A DNA stretch of 13,294 nt from the NCBI GenBank assembly GCA_005879655.1, contig VBJK01000160.1, forward strand, positions 1 to 13,294. The letters are read 5' to 3'. This document shows positions 7,601 through 13,294 of this stretch, piece after piece. Origin of the DNA: Chloroflexota bacterium. Lineage in GTDB: Bacteria > Chloroflexota > Ktedonobacteria > Ktedonobacterales > Ktedonobacteraceae. The translations under genes and the position numbers were made by a program. Every line of letters begins with the position of its first letter. Position 1 is the first letter of the stretch. A model generated the notes under the pieces. It made no database searches, was not told where the DNA came from, and saw only the letters and a list, made by a program, of their open reading frames with translations.

Positions 7601-8074
7601 CATTTCGGAGTCGTCGAATGCGATAGCACCTTCATACTCGAATAAAATATTAATGAATAGCTGTTTTTCAGGTGTCGACAGAAAATCCCCGCCGATTTGT
7701 AACTTAGCTAATCGTTCGGGGGTCAGACGAGATCCCTTCGGGACCAATTTTCCAGACCCGGGACCATTCCCGAAATTTGCTTGACCACCAGGTCTTATTC
7801 CATCCGGTAAAGCTATATTTACAGGGGTAACCTTCCGATCTTTTCGTTTATAGAGGGTTCTGACATAGACTTCCCATTGACGACGGGAAAGAACGTTTCG
7901 TAGTGTAGAAATAGGTGTATATTCGATAGTAATAGAACGCGCGTGGGCTAAATCGTAGTAATCGTAGTTGTAAATATCGCAGTTGTAATAATCGTAGTTG
8001 TAATAATCGTAGTTTTCAGGAGGTCTCAACTGATGAGGGACCACTCCACCTCCGACAGAGTGGCCCCTTAGACT
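4691..8074 (-). CDS. pol: Pol polyprotein, unit B: RT, RNase H, integrase
   Basis: This copies element RNA into DNA and integrates it. The frame is open from the predicted slip (AGT, 8074-8072) to TAA at 4693-4691; there is no ATG until the codon for Met148, counting from the GTG at 8044-8042 as 1. On that numbering RT shows KKDGNYRFINDVQPLNK (213-229), Asp258, LPQG (290-293) and the active-site box FIDD (320-323). RNase H has Asp487, Glu530, Asp555 and Asp601 (in GGADALSRR). Integrase has an HHCC finger (His722, His727, Cys757, Cys760), then Asp787, Asp846 and Glu881, with 34 residues between the last two. A GPY motif (1031-1033) follows, then an acidic tail. I see no chromodomain and no protease, which lies in gag. 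Oddities are a Tyr/Asp repeat N-terminus and Ser262, where unit A has Gly. Expression should be by -1 frameshift from gag. Confidence 0.93.
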   Translation of the reverse strand, partial: SLRGHSVGGGVVPHQLRPPENYDYYNYDYYNCDIYNYDYYDLAHARSITIEYTPISTLRNVLSRRQWEVYVRTLYKRKDRKVTPVNIALPDGIRPGGQANFGNGPGSGKLVPKGSRLTPERLAKLQIGGDFLSTPEKQLFINILFEYEGAIAFDDSEMGLLNPEIEPPVKIPTIPHEPWQQQNIRLPRAMQQEATKQVREKLQHGLLEYSNGPYRSRYFLVEKKDGNYRFINDVQPLNKVTIRDSGMPPAVDEFSEDFACHPIVTGVDYYSSYNEILLDPCSRDLTAFLTEVGLVRQTRLPQGWCNSVATFQRVVGKVHCKQIPHQVRLFIDDAGIKGPKSRYNDEEISPGIRRFVYEHAEIFRQFMQDAWVAGLTIAGFKSAIGMPGIDIVGMVCDYNGRRPEVKKVQKIVDWPAPRTLKQARGFLGLVVYYRIFIQGFSTIAAPIYQLFRKNAIFEWGAEQQSAMDRLKTVITTAPVLVSVDFSPSALPIILHTDASTTIGWGAILSQLQSDGNLRPARYESGIWNDIERKYDAVKLECRGLLKALRKFRFWLYGRHFKLETDAQTLVWLLNQPPNDLPNAMITRWLTYIRLFDFDVKHVAGNKNGGADALSRRGISELDPEEDEDVDGYFDSKIYSITYDTLDTLQVIGRVWLLQGEYEGSDLMLGQYLETLQRPEGLSETEYRELKRKSKGFLVRDGLLFKRSRKRGMPPKRVLGRRQQRLDAIRGIHDEVAHRGVPTTFENVSRRYQWKGLYEDVREFVKSCLECQKRARIRYEEPLHPTFSLTALEKIGIDVVFMPETKDGFKFIVIARCDLTGWVEGRALKENNSRNVAKFLFEDVVCRHGCPLKAVMDGGSENLKFSKELLEDYKIKRTVISAYHPQSNGLVERGHSAIVNSLSKYCSNNIDEWPTYLPLALWADRITVRRTTGFSAFELLYGRDCLLPIDLSLPSWSVVDWEGEVTDHESLILARIRQLDQRNLHEAQAAKNLRNSRLGNKADFDASKRIRPQKLNVGDLVLLHNTILEHSHSRKLDDKWRGPYRIREIPPDSTFYRLEELDGTPLAATFAGNRLKRFYSRRELDADREEVSNTIRVSNGENDGDGGNLEEANEDRDGVGIENMDILT
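7951..8012 (-). repeat. 15-bp tandem repeats encoding a Tyr/Asp-rich stretch (unit B)
   Basis: Equivalent to 939-1000 in unit A. Four or so imperfect 15-bp copies encode YDYYN-type repeats (residues 12-30 of ORF2, counted from GTG at 8044). Between units the third repeat differs most (for example NCD against NYD). The strand composition (A/T-rich, Tyr/Asn/Asp codons) also makes this region weakly structured RNA after the strong pseudoknot. Confidence 0.75.
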
Positions 8075-8080
8075 TTTAAA
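8019..8080 (-). promoter_or_regulatory. -1 programmed ribosomal frameshift signal with predicted pseudoknot (unit B)
   Basis: Slippery heptamer T TTA AAA occupies 8080-8074 in gag phase, followed by GTC TAA. Stem 1 pairs 8067-8058 (GGGGCCACTC) with 8046-8037 (GAGTGGTCCC), ten pairs with one G-U. The loop 8057-8047 contains GGAGGT, which can pair with ACCTCC at 8024-8019 after a 12-nt loop. The pol (-1) frame is open from 8095 leftward, giving a 28-nt overlap with gag. Against unit A the only stem difference is A to G opposite U (8061 against 1049), so the pair is kept. Confidence 0.85.
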
Positions 8081-11000
8081 GCTTGTATCCTCCTTTCAAA
8101 CCTGTCATCCAATGGTTCCCTCGCAAATTGACGATTCCTCTCATGATTAGGCCTAACCGCCGTAAACTCCACCATCCTCCTATCGTCCAAACTACGAATT
8201 GTAAATTTGCATGACCCGTCATCTTCATTGGAAACATTAGCTCTAGCAGCACGATACCAAGGTCTTCCAAGAATAACATCACTATTGCAATGTTCTACCA
8301 CAAATAAATGTACAGGAATCCCTACTCCTCCAATGTTAACAGAGACGTCATGACAGACTCCGATAACTCCTCCATCCGAAAGTTTAGCTTCAGTCTGCTC
8401 GTTGTAACCAGTAATCTTCCATGCCACTTCAGTGTCGATTGGAAGACCCAATTCGTCAAAAGCTCGTTTAGCGATTAAGTTGACCTCAGACCCGTCGTCG
8501 AGCAATGCTTCAGCTTCAAGGCGTTTGTCGATTGTGACGGGTGCCTTAGCGGAGGCACATGCGTACAAAGGAGTCGCGAATTCTGTAGAAACAGACCTAG
8601 AGTAGGCCTCCGATTTTGGTGTCGTAGCGTCGCCGTCGGACTGTGTAGCATGATACTCCCCCTCTGCATTAGCCGTCGAAGCATTAATAGGGACCCGTTT
8701 CCTGCGTGTCTGCTCGTGCATGTAGCCAGCTATACCCGGTGCTACAGCCACGATATCGCGTAAAGGTAGAGGAATAATGGTGTCCATGACCCGTTCGCCG
8801 ACTTGAGCCACAGAAACTGTCTCGTTGATCTCCGACGCAAGTCTGAACTTTTTCGAAGGTTTATCGGGATTTTCGGGAGGTTGCACTGTCTGAGAACGTG
8901 GCGGTTCTGTCGTACTATCCAATGGTACCAATGAGGGAGGCTGAACATCGTCATCCAACCTAGGGCGCATACGTCGCTTTAAAATTTCATCTCTCTTCCG
9001 TTTTTCATAGACATCCACCTCAATAATCTCTTCCGATTTAGTACCTTTCTCGAAATCGATTTTAGTGAGATGAATAGTAGGGGAATTGCCAAGCCGGGCA
9101 ATAGGCTCGACAGTAATCGCGGTGACATTAGATATCGGAGAAGTAGTAGTTCGAGATGAAGCTTCGTAGAGGGCTTTAATACCACCGCGACCATAATTGA
9201 GTGGAAATTCTTCTCCAGTTGATGCATTGATGACTCGATGCTTCTCATTAACACGAACTTTCCCATCACGGAGATGTTCCATGAATGAAGAACAATCCCT
9301 GCGATAAGTATGATCGTTGCTGTTGGTGCAATCACACCACGTGCATCGAGGAATAAAGGTTTTGTTACCTGAAAAAGGTCTTGATCCTGGAGTGAATTGG
9401 GAAGGTTGCATTGCCCCTTGAATGAGCAACGCAAGGTTAGAGAATTGCTTGGTAAGCTCCGCAATGGGATCCGATGCCGCTAACGGGGTAGGATTAGGAG
9501 TATTTACCGAGTGTCCAATCGAAGGTATAGGAATCGAGACTGCCGAAGGTGCCGTGGGTGCTGTGGAAGTGCTGGGTGTCGACATTACTGAAGACGTTCT
9601 AGTAGAGGGCGGTGATGCTTCAATTCCATCGCGAGCAGCTCTTTCCGAATTGTAAAAAGTTTGGTTTTGAATTGCTTTAGCTTTCGTGAGGATATAGGTC
9701 TTGATGGTTTCGAATTCTGGTTCCCTCGTGCCAGAGCCACGGGAACTAAGCCGCCATTCCTTTTTTGCGCAAAAATCCAGAACTTTACCACGTAGATCTT
9801 CCGACAATCCATCAAGAAGGCGGTTAACGCGATCGAGGTTAGACAAGGCGCCCCTCTTGACAAGAGCGTCCGAGATTGAAGTGTATTGGAGAATGAAAAC
9901 ATTCAGGTGAAGGCGCGAGGCATCGCGAACAAGTTGATTAAGTGTTGCTATAGTATCCGTTTCCTGATCATCCTGCCAAAACAGGTCTTTAAGCTCCTGT
10001 TGAAGGATTTCCCAATTACCTGACTTATGGCCATCAAGAAGCTTAACAGCCTTCTTGATATCGGGGGTACAATAGTCCGGTAGCCTGCTGCATTTCTGGG
10101 AGTTGGACAGGCCACAGTCATCGCATTCATTGTTCCAACGATAAATGAAATCGGAAACATCGATACCGTCAAAGGATAGAGCTTCGGGAGAGTTGGGACG
10201 CGCCATTGCGGCGTACATGCGGTAGCCTGGAGGCAGTACCGGAGTCGTAGGTTGGGTGGGAGTAGCGCCCGCAGCTGTCTCGGTAGGGGGCATGGTAGGC
10301 GTGTTGATAGAATTGACAACGGGATTGTTGCTTTGATAGATTTGATTGTTTTGTGAATTTGCTGAATTAATTATCGCCTGTCTTGTTGTTTTTTCAGGAG
10401 TTTTCGGCAAGGTATTTATATTGAAATTGTCAAAACCGGGGTAAGTTCTAGACCCTTCACTGTTTCGGCTGAAAGTTGCCGGGAACGGAGAACGGAATGT
10501 TACACTTGCTTTGTTTGATTTAATCGAATCATAAGGCAAGAAGGAATCAGGAGAGAAGCCACAAGACGTTCCAGAACCGAAAGGAAGCGAGCGATAGCGA
10601 AAATGTCGGAATCGGCGATGCCGCCGGTTAATAAAGCCAATAAGGTTTGTCCCAGAACCGAAAGAAAGCGAGCGATAGCGAAAATGTCGGAATCGGCGAT
10701 GCCGCCGGTTAATAAAGCCAATAAGGTTTGTCCCAGAACCGAAAGAAAGCGAGCGATAGCGAAAATGTCGGAATCGGCGATCCCGCCGGTTAATAAAGCT
10801 AATAAGGTTCGTCGACAATTTCCCATGAGGGGATCCGATAGGCCGCCACCTCCGCGGTCTAGACCTGCCGTCGGGGAGACCGTAGGTTTTGCCGACACAA
10901 CTACAGCATCCACATTGCCGAGGTGCTGAGGTAGCGTAAAGGTAGAGTAGAGTCAGGATTACGAGGTTCGTAGAGTTAGTAATGTAGATAAAAATACCGA

Positions 11001-11130
11001 AGATTGCAAGTAGTAGAGCTTGCGGAAGTTGTTTATCGAAGTTGCCATTAACAAACGATTCAAAAGTAGATAGAATAACCGAGTAGTGCATGTCTGTGGA
11101 ACACATTCGAGTGCTCCGACGTCCAGACAT
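8068..11130 (-). CDS. gag: Gag-protease polyprotein, unit B
   Basis: I start at the first in-frame ATG (11130); the ATG homologous to the unit A start is at 11106. The product has 1020 residues. Residues about 38-67 are hydrophobic, followed by a CGCCS motif shared with unit A. Residues about 107-187 consist of three 27-residue Arg/Phe-rich repeats encoded by 81-bp DNA repeats. Met280 (ATG at 10293) begins the part shared closely with unit A: P/T stretch, capsid-like region, P/T/S linker, zinc knuckle with the CTWCDC signature, the segment before the protease, and retropepsin with Asp878 in LLDDGSEVNL and ILGRPWY. The ORF ends with TAA inside the frameshift signal. Most capsid and protease differences from unit A are conservative, while the N-terminal third has diverged. 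Initiation at Met280 remains possible. Confidence 0.87.
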   Translation of the reverse strand: MSGRRSTRMCSTDMHYSVILSTFESFVNGNFDKQLPQALLLAIFGIFIYITNSTNLVILTLLYLYATSAPRQCGCCSCVGKTYGLPDGRSRPRRWRPIGSPHGKLSTNLISFINRRDRRFRHFRYRSLSFGSGTNLIGFINRRHRRFRHFRYRSLSFGSGTNLIGFINRRHRRFRHFRYRSLPFGSGTSCGFSPDSFLPYDSIKSNKASVTFRSPFPATFSRNSEGSRTYPGFDNFNINTLPKTPEKTTRQAIINSANSQNNQIYQSNNPVVNSINTPTMPPTETAAGATPTQPTTPVLPPGYRMYAAMARPNSPEALSFDGIDVSDFIYRWNNECDDCGLSNSQKCSRLPDYCTPDIKKAVKLLDGHKSGNWEILQQELKDLFWQDDQETDTIATLNQLVRDASRLHLNVFILQYTSISDALVKRGALSNLDRVNRLLDGLSEDLRGKVLDFCAKKEWRLSSRGSGTREPEFETIKTYILTKAKAIQNQTFYNSERAARDGIEASPPSTRTSSVMSTPSTSTAPTAPSAVSIPIPSIGHSVNTPNPTPLAASDPIAELTKQFSNLALLIQGAMQPSQFTPGSRPFSGNKTFIPRCTWCDCTNSNDHTYRRDCSSFMEHLRDGKVRVNEKHRVINASTGEEFPLNYGRGGIKALYEASSRTTTSPISNVTAITVEPIARLGNSPTIHLTKIDFEKGTKSEEIIEVDVYEKRKRDEILKRRMRPRLDDDVQPPSLVPLDSTTEPPRSQTVQPPENPDKPSKKFRLASEINETVSVAQVGERVMDTIIPLPLRDIVAVAPGIAGYMHEQTRRKRVPINASTANAEGEYHATQSDGDATTPKSEAYSRSVSTEFATPLYACASAKAPVTIDKRLEAEALLDDGSEVNLIAKRAFDELGLPIDTEVAWKITGYNEQTEAKLSDGGVIGVCHDVSVNIGGVGIPVHLFVVEHCNSDVILGRPWYRAARANVSNEDDGSCKFTIRSLDDRRMVEFTAVRPNHERNRQFAREPLDDRFERRIQALKV
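10571..10813 (-). repeat. Three tandem 81-bp repeats inside unit B gag
   Basis: Copies start at 10571, 10652 and 10733 with exact 81-bp spacing and only a few substitutions between them (for example ggaag/gaaag, gatgcc/gatccc). The unit equals 27 codons, so each copy adds residues of the type GFINRRHRRFRHFRYRSLSF without breaking the frame. Copies are contiguous, with no spacers. Unit A lacks this array. Near identity implies recent amplification. Confidence 0.93.
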
Positions 11131-11272
11131 AATTGCCAAGATAGTAGAAATTTTCGTTGACCCTTCGAGGCCGTCCGTTTTTGACTTTAGAGTAACCGAA
11201 ATTGACCGTTAGAGGCCGTAGATTGACGTAAAGCTGTACCTAGTATGACACAGGACTCCTTGCTTCTATTGT

Positions 11273-11288
11273 CTCGCGTTGGTCTCCA
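11273..11288 (-). promoter_or_regulatory. Candidate primer binding site (unit B)
   Basis: The same 16 nt as at 4296-4311, TGGAGACCAACGCGAG, placed 2 nt after the LTR end. It lies in a block of about 62 nt identical between the two junctions while both flanks vary, which supports a functional role. The tRNA is unidentified. The rest of the leader (11131-11272) shows a conserved GGCCTCTAACGGTCAATTTC but no other recognisable signal. Confidence 0.4.
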
Positions 11289-11290
11289 TT

Positions 11291-11475
11291 TGTGGTAACG
11301 AGAACTGTTATGGTTTCGAAGCAAAAAGGAATGAATTTTGGCGGGGGAAAATCCCGCCCTATAAACTAAATAAAGCCAAATAACTATGAAATTTCGGGAA
11401 CCTAAAGCCGGGAGGTGATGTGCCCTGCCGGCCTAGTCCGTATTAAAATATATAGTAATTATCTACTATCCGACA
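11291..11475 (-). repeat. LTR shared by unit C (3' LTR) and unit B (5' LTR)
   Basis: 185 bp on the minus strand, TGTCGGATAG to GTTACCACA, directly after the unit C polypurine tract. Relative to 4314-4496 I count about 7 substitutions and 4 single-base indels. Differences cluster in the first two thirds (U3-like); the last 50 nt or so are identical. The alternative 3' boundary at 11235 would give 241 bp. Confidence 0.6.
11359..11365 (-). promoter_or_regulatory. Possible TATA box in the LTR
   Basis: TTTATAG on the minus strand, in the same LTR position as 4382-4388 and embedded in an identical stretch. It would drive transcription of unit B. Confidence 0.35.
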
Positions 11476-11485
11476 TCCCTCCCTT
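11476..11485 (-). promoter_or_regulatory. Polypurine tract of unit C
   Basis: AAGGGAGGGA on the minus strand abutting the LTR start. Identical to the unit B tract. Confidence 0.75.
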
Positions 11486-11489
11486 AGTT

Positions 11490-11512
11490 GCACAATTGTC
11501 CCATAATTGTGC
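11490..11512 (-). other. Conserved hairpin next to the polypurine tract (unit C)
   Basis: Perfect 8-bp inverted repeat GCACAATT/AATTGTGC with a 7-nt loop, four bases upstream of the polypurine tract. Identical to 4511-4533. Confidence 0.65.
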
Positions 11513-11652
11513 TCTGGAGCAGAGCGACAGTAAAAGAAAAAGGAGGATAGAGATACCTTTCCAACAAACTGAAAACCATTACAAAAATCATCAAAACTGA
11601 TCAAGAAACACGACAAAATGAGCGTATAAACTTCCACATAAATCCTAATCGT

Positions 11653-13294
11653 TTACGTCAGAACATCCATATTTTCGATCCCGACACCGTCTCGATCCTC
11701 ATTTGCCTCCTCCAAATTCCCGCCATCTCCATCATTCTCACCATTACCAACCCGAATTGTATTAGACACTTCTTCCCTGTCGGCGTCCAATTCCCGCCTA
11801 GAGTAAAACCGTTTTAATCGATTGCCCGCAAATGTAGCAGCCAGGGGGGTTCCATCCAGCTCTTCTAACCGATAGAACGTGGAGTCTGGAGGGATTTCTC
11901 GAATTCGGTAGGGTCCCCGCCATTTGTCGTCTAGTTTTCTGGAGTGAGAATGTTCTAATATCGTGTTGTGTAGTAAAACAAGGTCTCCGACATTCAATTG
12001 CTGAGGACGAATTCGCTTGTTGGCGTCAAAATCGGCTTTGTTTCCCAAACGACTATTCCGAAGATTCTTGGCAGCTTGCGCCTCATGAAGGTTTCGTTGA
12101 TCTAGTTGACGAATCCGCGCTAAGATGAGACTCTCATGATCCGTAACTTCCCCTTCCCAATCCACAACACTCCATGAAGGTAGACTAAGGTCTATAGGTA
12201 GTAAACAATCGCGTCCGTAAAGTAGTTCGAAGGCCGAAAATCCCGTTGTCCGTCGTACTGTAATCCGATCTGCCCAGAGTGCTAATGGAAGGTAGGTAGG
12301 CCATTCATCAATGTTGTTGCTGCAGTATTTCGAAAGGGAGTTGACAATGGCAGAGTGGCCTCTCTCGACAAGACCGTTAGATTGGGGATGATACGCAGAG
12401 ATAACCGTCCGTTTAATTTTATAATCTTCCAACAGTTCTTTGCTAAATTTGAGGTTTTCCGACCCTCCATCCATTACAGCCCTTAGAGGACATCCATGCC
12501 GACAAACAACATCTTCAAACAAGAATTTTGCCACATTCCTAGAGTTGTTTTCCTTTAGTGCGCGTCCTTCTACCCATCCTGTTAAATCACACCTCGCAAT
12601 TACAATAAACTTGAACCCGTCCTTTGTCTCCGGCATGAAAACCACATCAATTCCGATCTTTTCGAAGGCTGTGAGACTGAAAGTAGGATGTAAAGGCTCC
12701 TCATAACGTATACGGGCCCGCTTCTGGCATTCTAGGCAAGATTTAACAAATTCACGTACATCTTCGTACAATCCTTTCCATTGATAGCGGCGAGACACAT
12801 TTTCGAAGGTAGAGAGCACCCCGCGATGCGCAACTTCGTCATGAATTCCCCGAATTGCGTCCAATCGTTGTTGCCGTCGTCCGAGTACGCGTTTGGGTGG
12901 CATCCCGCGTTTTCTAGACCGTTTAAACAATAGCCCGTCGCGAACCAAAAAGCCCTTCGATTTCCGTTTTAATTCCCGATATTCCGTCTCAGAAAGCCCC
13001 TCTGGTCTTTGCAGCGTTTCCAAATATTGTCCAAGCATAAGGTCAGAACCTTCATATTCCCCCTGAAGTAGCCAGACCCGTCCAATAACCTGAAGTGTAT
13101 CGAGTGTATCATACGTAATACTGTAGATTTTGGAGTCAAAGTAGGCGTCCACATCCTCATCTTCCTCAGGATCTAGTTCCGAAATTCCCCTTCTAGACAA
13201 CGCATCAGCGCCTCCATTCTTGTTCCCGGCGACATGTTTGACATCGAAATCGAATAAACGTATGTAGGTTAGCCAACGAGTGATCATTGCATTA
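11653..13294 (-). CDS. pol: Pol polyprotein, unit C, partial (end of RNase H, integrase)
   Basis: The frame is open from the right window edge to TAA at 11655-11653. The methionine codon at 13287 is internal (Met574 in unit B numbering), not a start. The visible part has the last RNase H aspartate in GGADALSRR, the HHCC finger (HDEVAH...CLEC), the integrase DDE residues in GIDVV, VMDGG and GLVERGH, the GPY motif and the acidic tail. It differs from unit B by a few substitutions (for example DVDA for DVDG, GVLST for GVPTT, LRAVMDGG for LKAVMDGG, MDVLT for MDILT), none at a catalytic residue. The 3' UTR (11476-11652) lacks the short duplication found in unit B. Confidence 0.93.
   Translation of the reverse strand, partial: NAMITRWLTYIRLFDFDVKHVAGNKNGGADALSRRGISELDPEEDEDVDAYFDSKIYSITYDTLDTLQVIGRVWLLQGEYEGSDLMLGQYLETLQRPEGLSETEYRELKRKSKGFLVRDGLLFKRSRKRGMPPKRVLGRRQQRLDAIRGIHDEVAHRGVLSTFENVSRRYQWKGLYEDVREFVKSCLECQKRARIRYEEPLHPTFSLTAFEKIGIDVVFMPETKDGFKFIVIARCDLTGWVEGRALKENNSRNVAKFLFEDVVCRHGCPLRAVMDGGSENLKFSKELLEDYKIKRTVISAYHPQSNGLVERGHSAIVNSLSKYCSNNIDEWPTYLPLALWADRITVRRTTGFSAFELLYGRDCLLPIDLSLPSWSVVDWEGEVTDHESLILARIRQLDQRNLHEAQAAKNLRNSRLGNKADFDANKRIRPQQLNVGDLVLLHNTILEHSHSRKLDDKWRGPYRIREIPPDSTFYRLEELDGTPLAATFAGNRLKRFYSRRELDADREEVSNTIRVGNGENDGDGGNLEEANEDRDGVGIENMDVLT

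Larger units (their letters stand above)
4314..11475 (-). mobile_element. Complete Ty3/gypsy-type LTR retrotransposon, unit B
   Basis: This is the only unit seen end to end. In minus-strand order it has an LTR (11291-11475), a candidate primer binding site, a leader, ORF1 gag-protease, a -1 frameshift signal, ORF2 RT-RNaseH-integrase, a 3' UTR, a polypurine tract and an LTR (4314-4496). The order RT, RNase H, integrase defines the Ty3/gypsy class. Both ORFs are uninterrupted. The two bounding LTRs differ by about 7 substitutions and 4 single-base indels by eye, and each is shared with the neighbouring unit, so they need not date from one insertion event. One conserved RT glycine is serine in this unit, so its activity is uncertain. 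No target-site duplication can be seen because no host flank is in the window. Confidence 0.9.
11291..13294 (-). mobile_element. Ty3/gypsy-type LTR retrotransposon, unit C (3' part)
   Basis: Only the C-terminal half of ORF2 (end of RNase H, integrase), the 3' UTR, the polypurine tract and the LTR at 11291-11475 are in the window. That LTR doubles as the 5' LTR of unit B. The pol segment is very close to unit B, with only a handful of amino-acid differences over 544 residues, which makes C nearer to B here than A is to B over the non-converted part of RT. Confidence 0.9.

Noticed and set aside
8979..9464. 161-codon minus-strand ORF overlapping gag
   Set aside because: An overlapping-frame reading of gag with no counterpart of equal length in unit A. 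The gag frame carries the recognisable zinc knuckle and protease.
10571..10813. CRISPR-like repeat array
   Set aside because: The repeats are 81 bp, directly adjacent without unique spacers, and coding. The surrounding genes are eukaryotic retrotransposon genes.
10603..10929. Plus-strand 108-codon ORF with perfect internal repeats
   Set aside because: It is the antisense reading of the 81-bp repeats inside gag. Because the unit length is a multiple of three, both strands stay open. There is no family resemblance and no counterpart in unit A.
11131..11139. Extending unit B gag to a TTG at 11139
   Set aside because: A non-ATG start is unlikely in a eukaryotic host. The first ATG at 11130 or the one homologous to unit A at 11106 is preferred.

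Overview
The window carries no host genes. It is a head-to-tail array of one family of Ty3/gypsy-type LTR retrotransposon, with all coding capacity on the minus strand. Three units are visible. Unit C is 3'-end only (11291-13294), unit B is complete (4314-11475), and unit A has its 5' LTR, gag and the start of pol (1-4496). The intronless ORFs, the FIDD-type reverse transcriptase, and a gag ORF holding a zinc knuckle plus retropepsin resemble Ty3/gypsy elements of filamentous fungi. That host assignment is an inference from protein style, and I cannot name a species or a published element.

In transcription order (right to left) each unit reads: short LTR (about 185 bp, TGT...ACA); a candidate primer binding site 2 nt downstream; a leader of about 150-190 nt; ORF1 (hydrophobic N-terminus, hypervariable linker, capsid, zinc knuckle, protease); a -1 frameshift signal; ORF2 (RT, RNase H, integrase with GPY motif); a 3' UTR of about 170-195 nt with a conserved hairpin; a polypurine tract; and the next LTR. 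Neighbouring units share one LTR, and the repeat period is about 6.98-7.01 kb.

The best-supported functional signal is at the gag/pol junction. A slippery heptamer TTTAAAA lies in the correct phase, followed by a 6-nt spacer and a 10-bp stem whose loop can pair downstream to form an H-type pseudoknot. It is present in both visible junctions, with an A-U to G-U change that keeps the pairing. ORF2 has no ATG near its beginning, so RT, RNase H and integrase should be made only as a Gag-Pol fusion, while protease is made at Gag level.

All ORFs seen are open, but the units are clearly diverged. Units A and B alternate between stretches that are about 17-23% different and blocks of 100-300 nt that are almost identical, which points to recombination or gene conversion. 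The N-terminal third of ORF1 differs strongly between units: B has three in-frame 81-bp repeats that A lacks.
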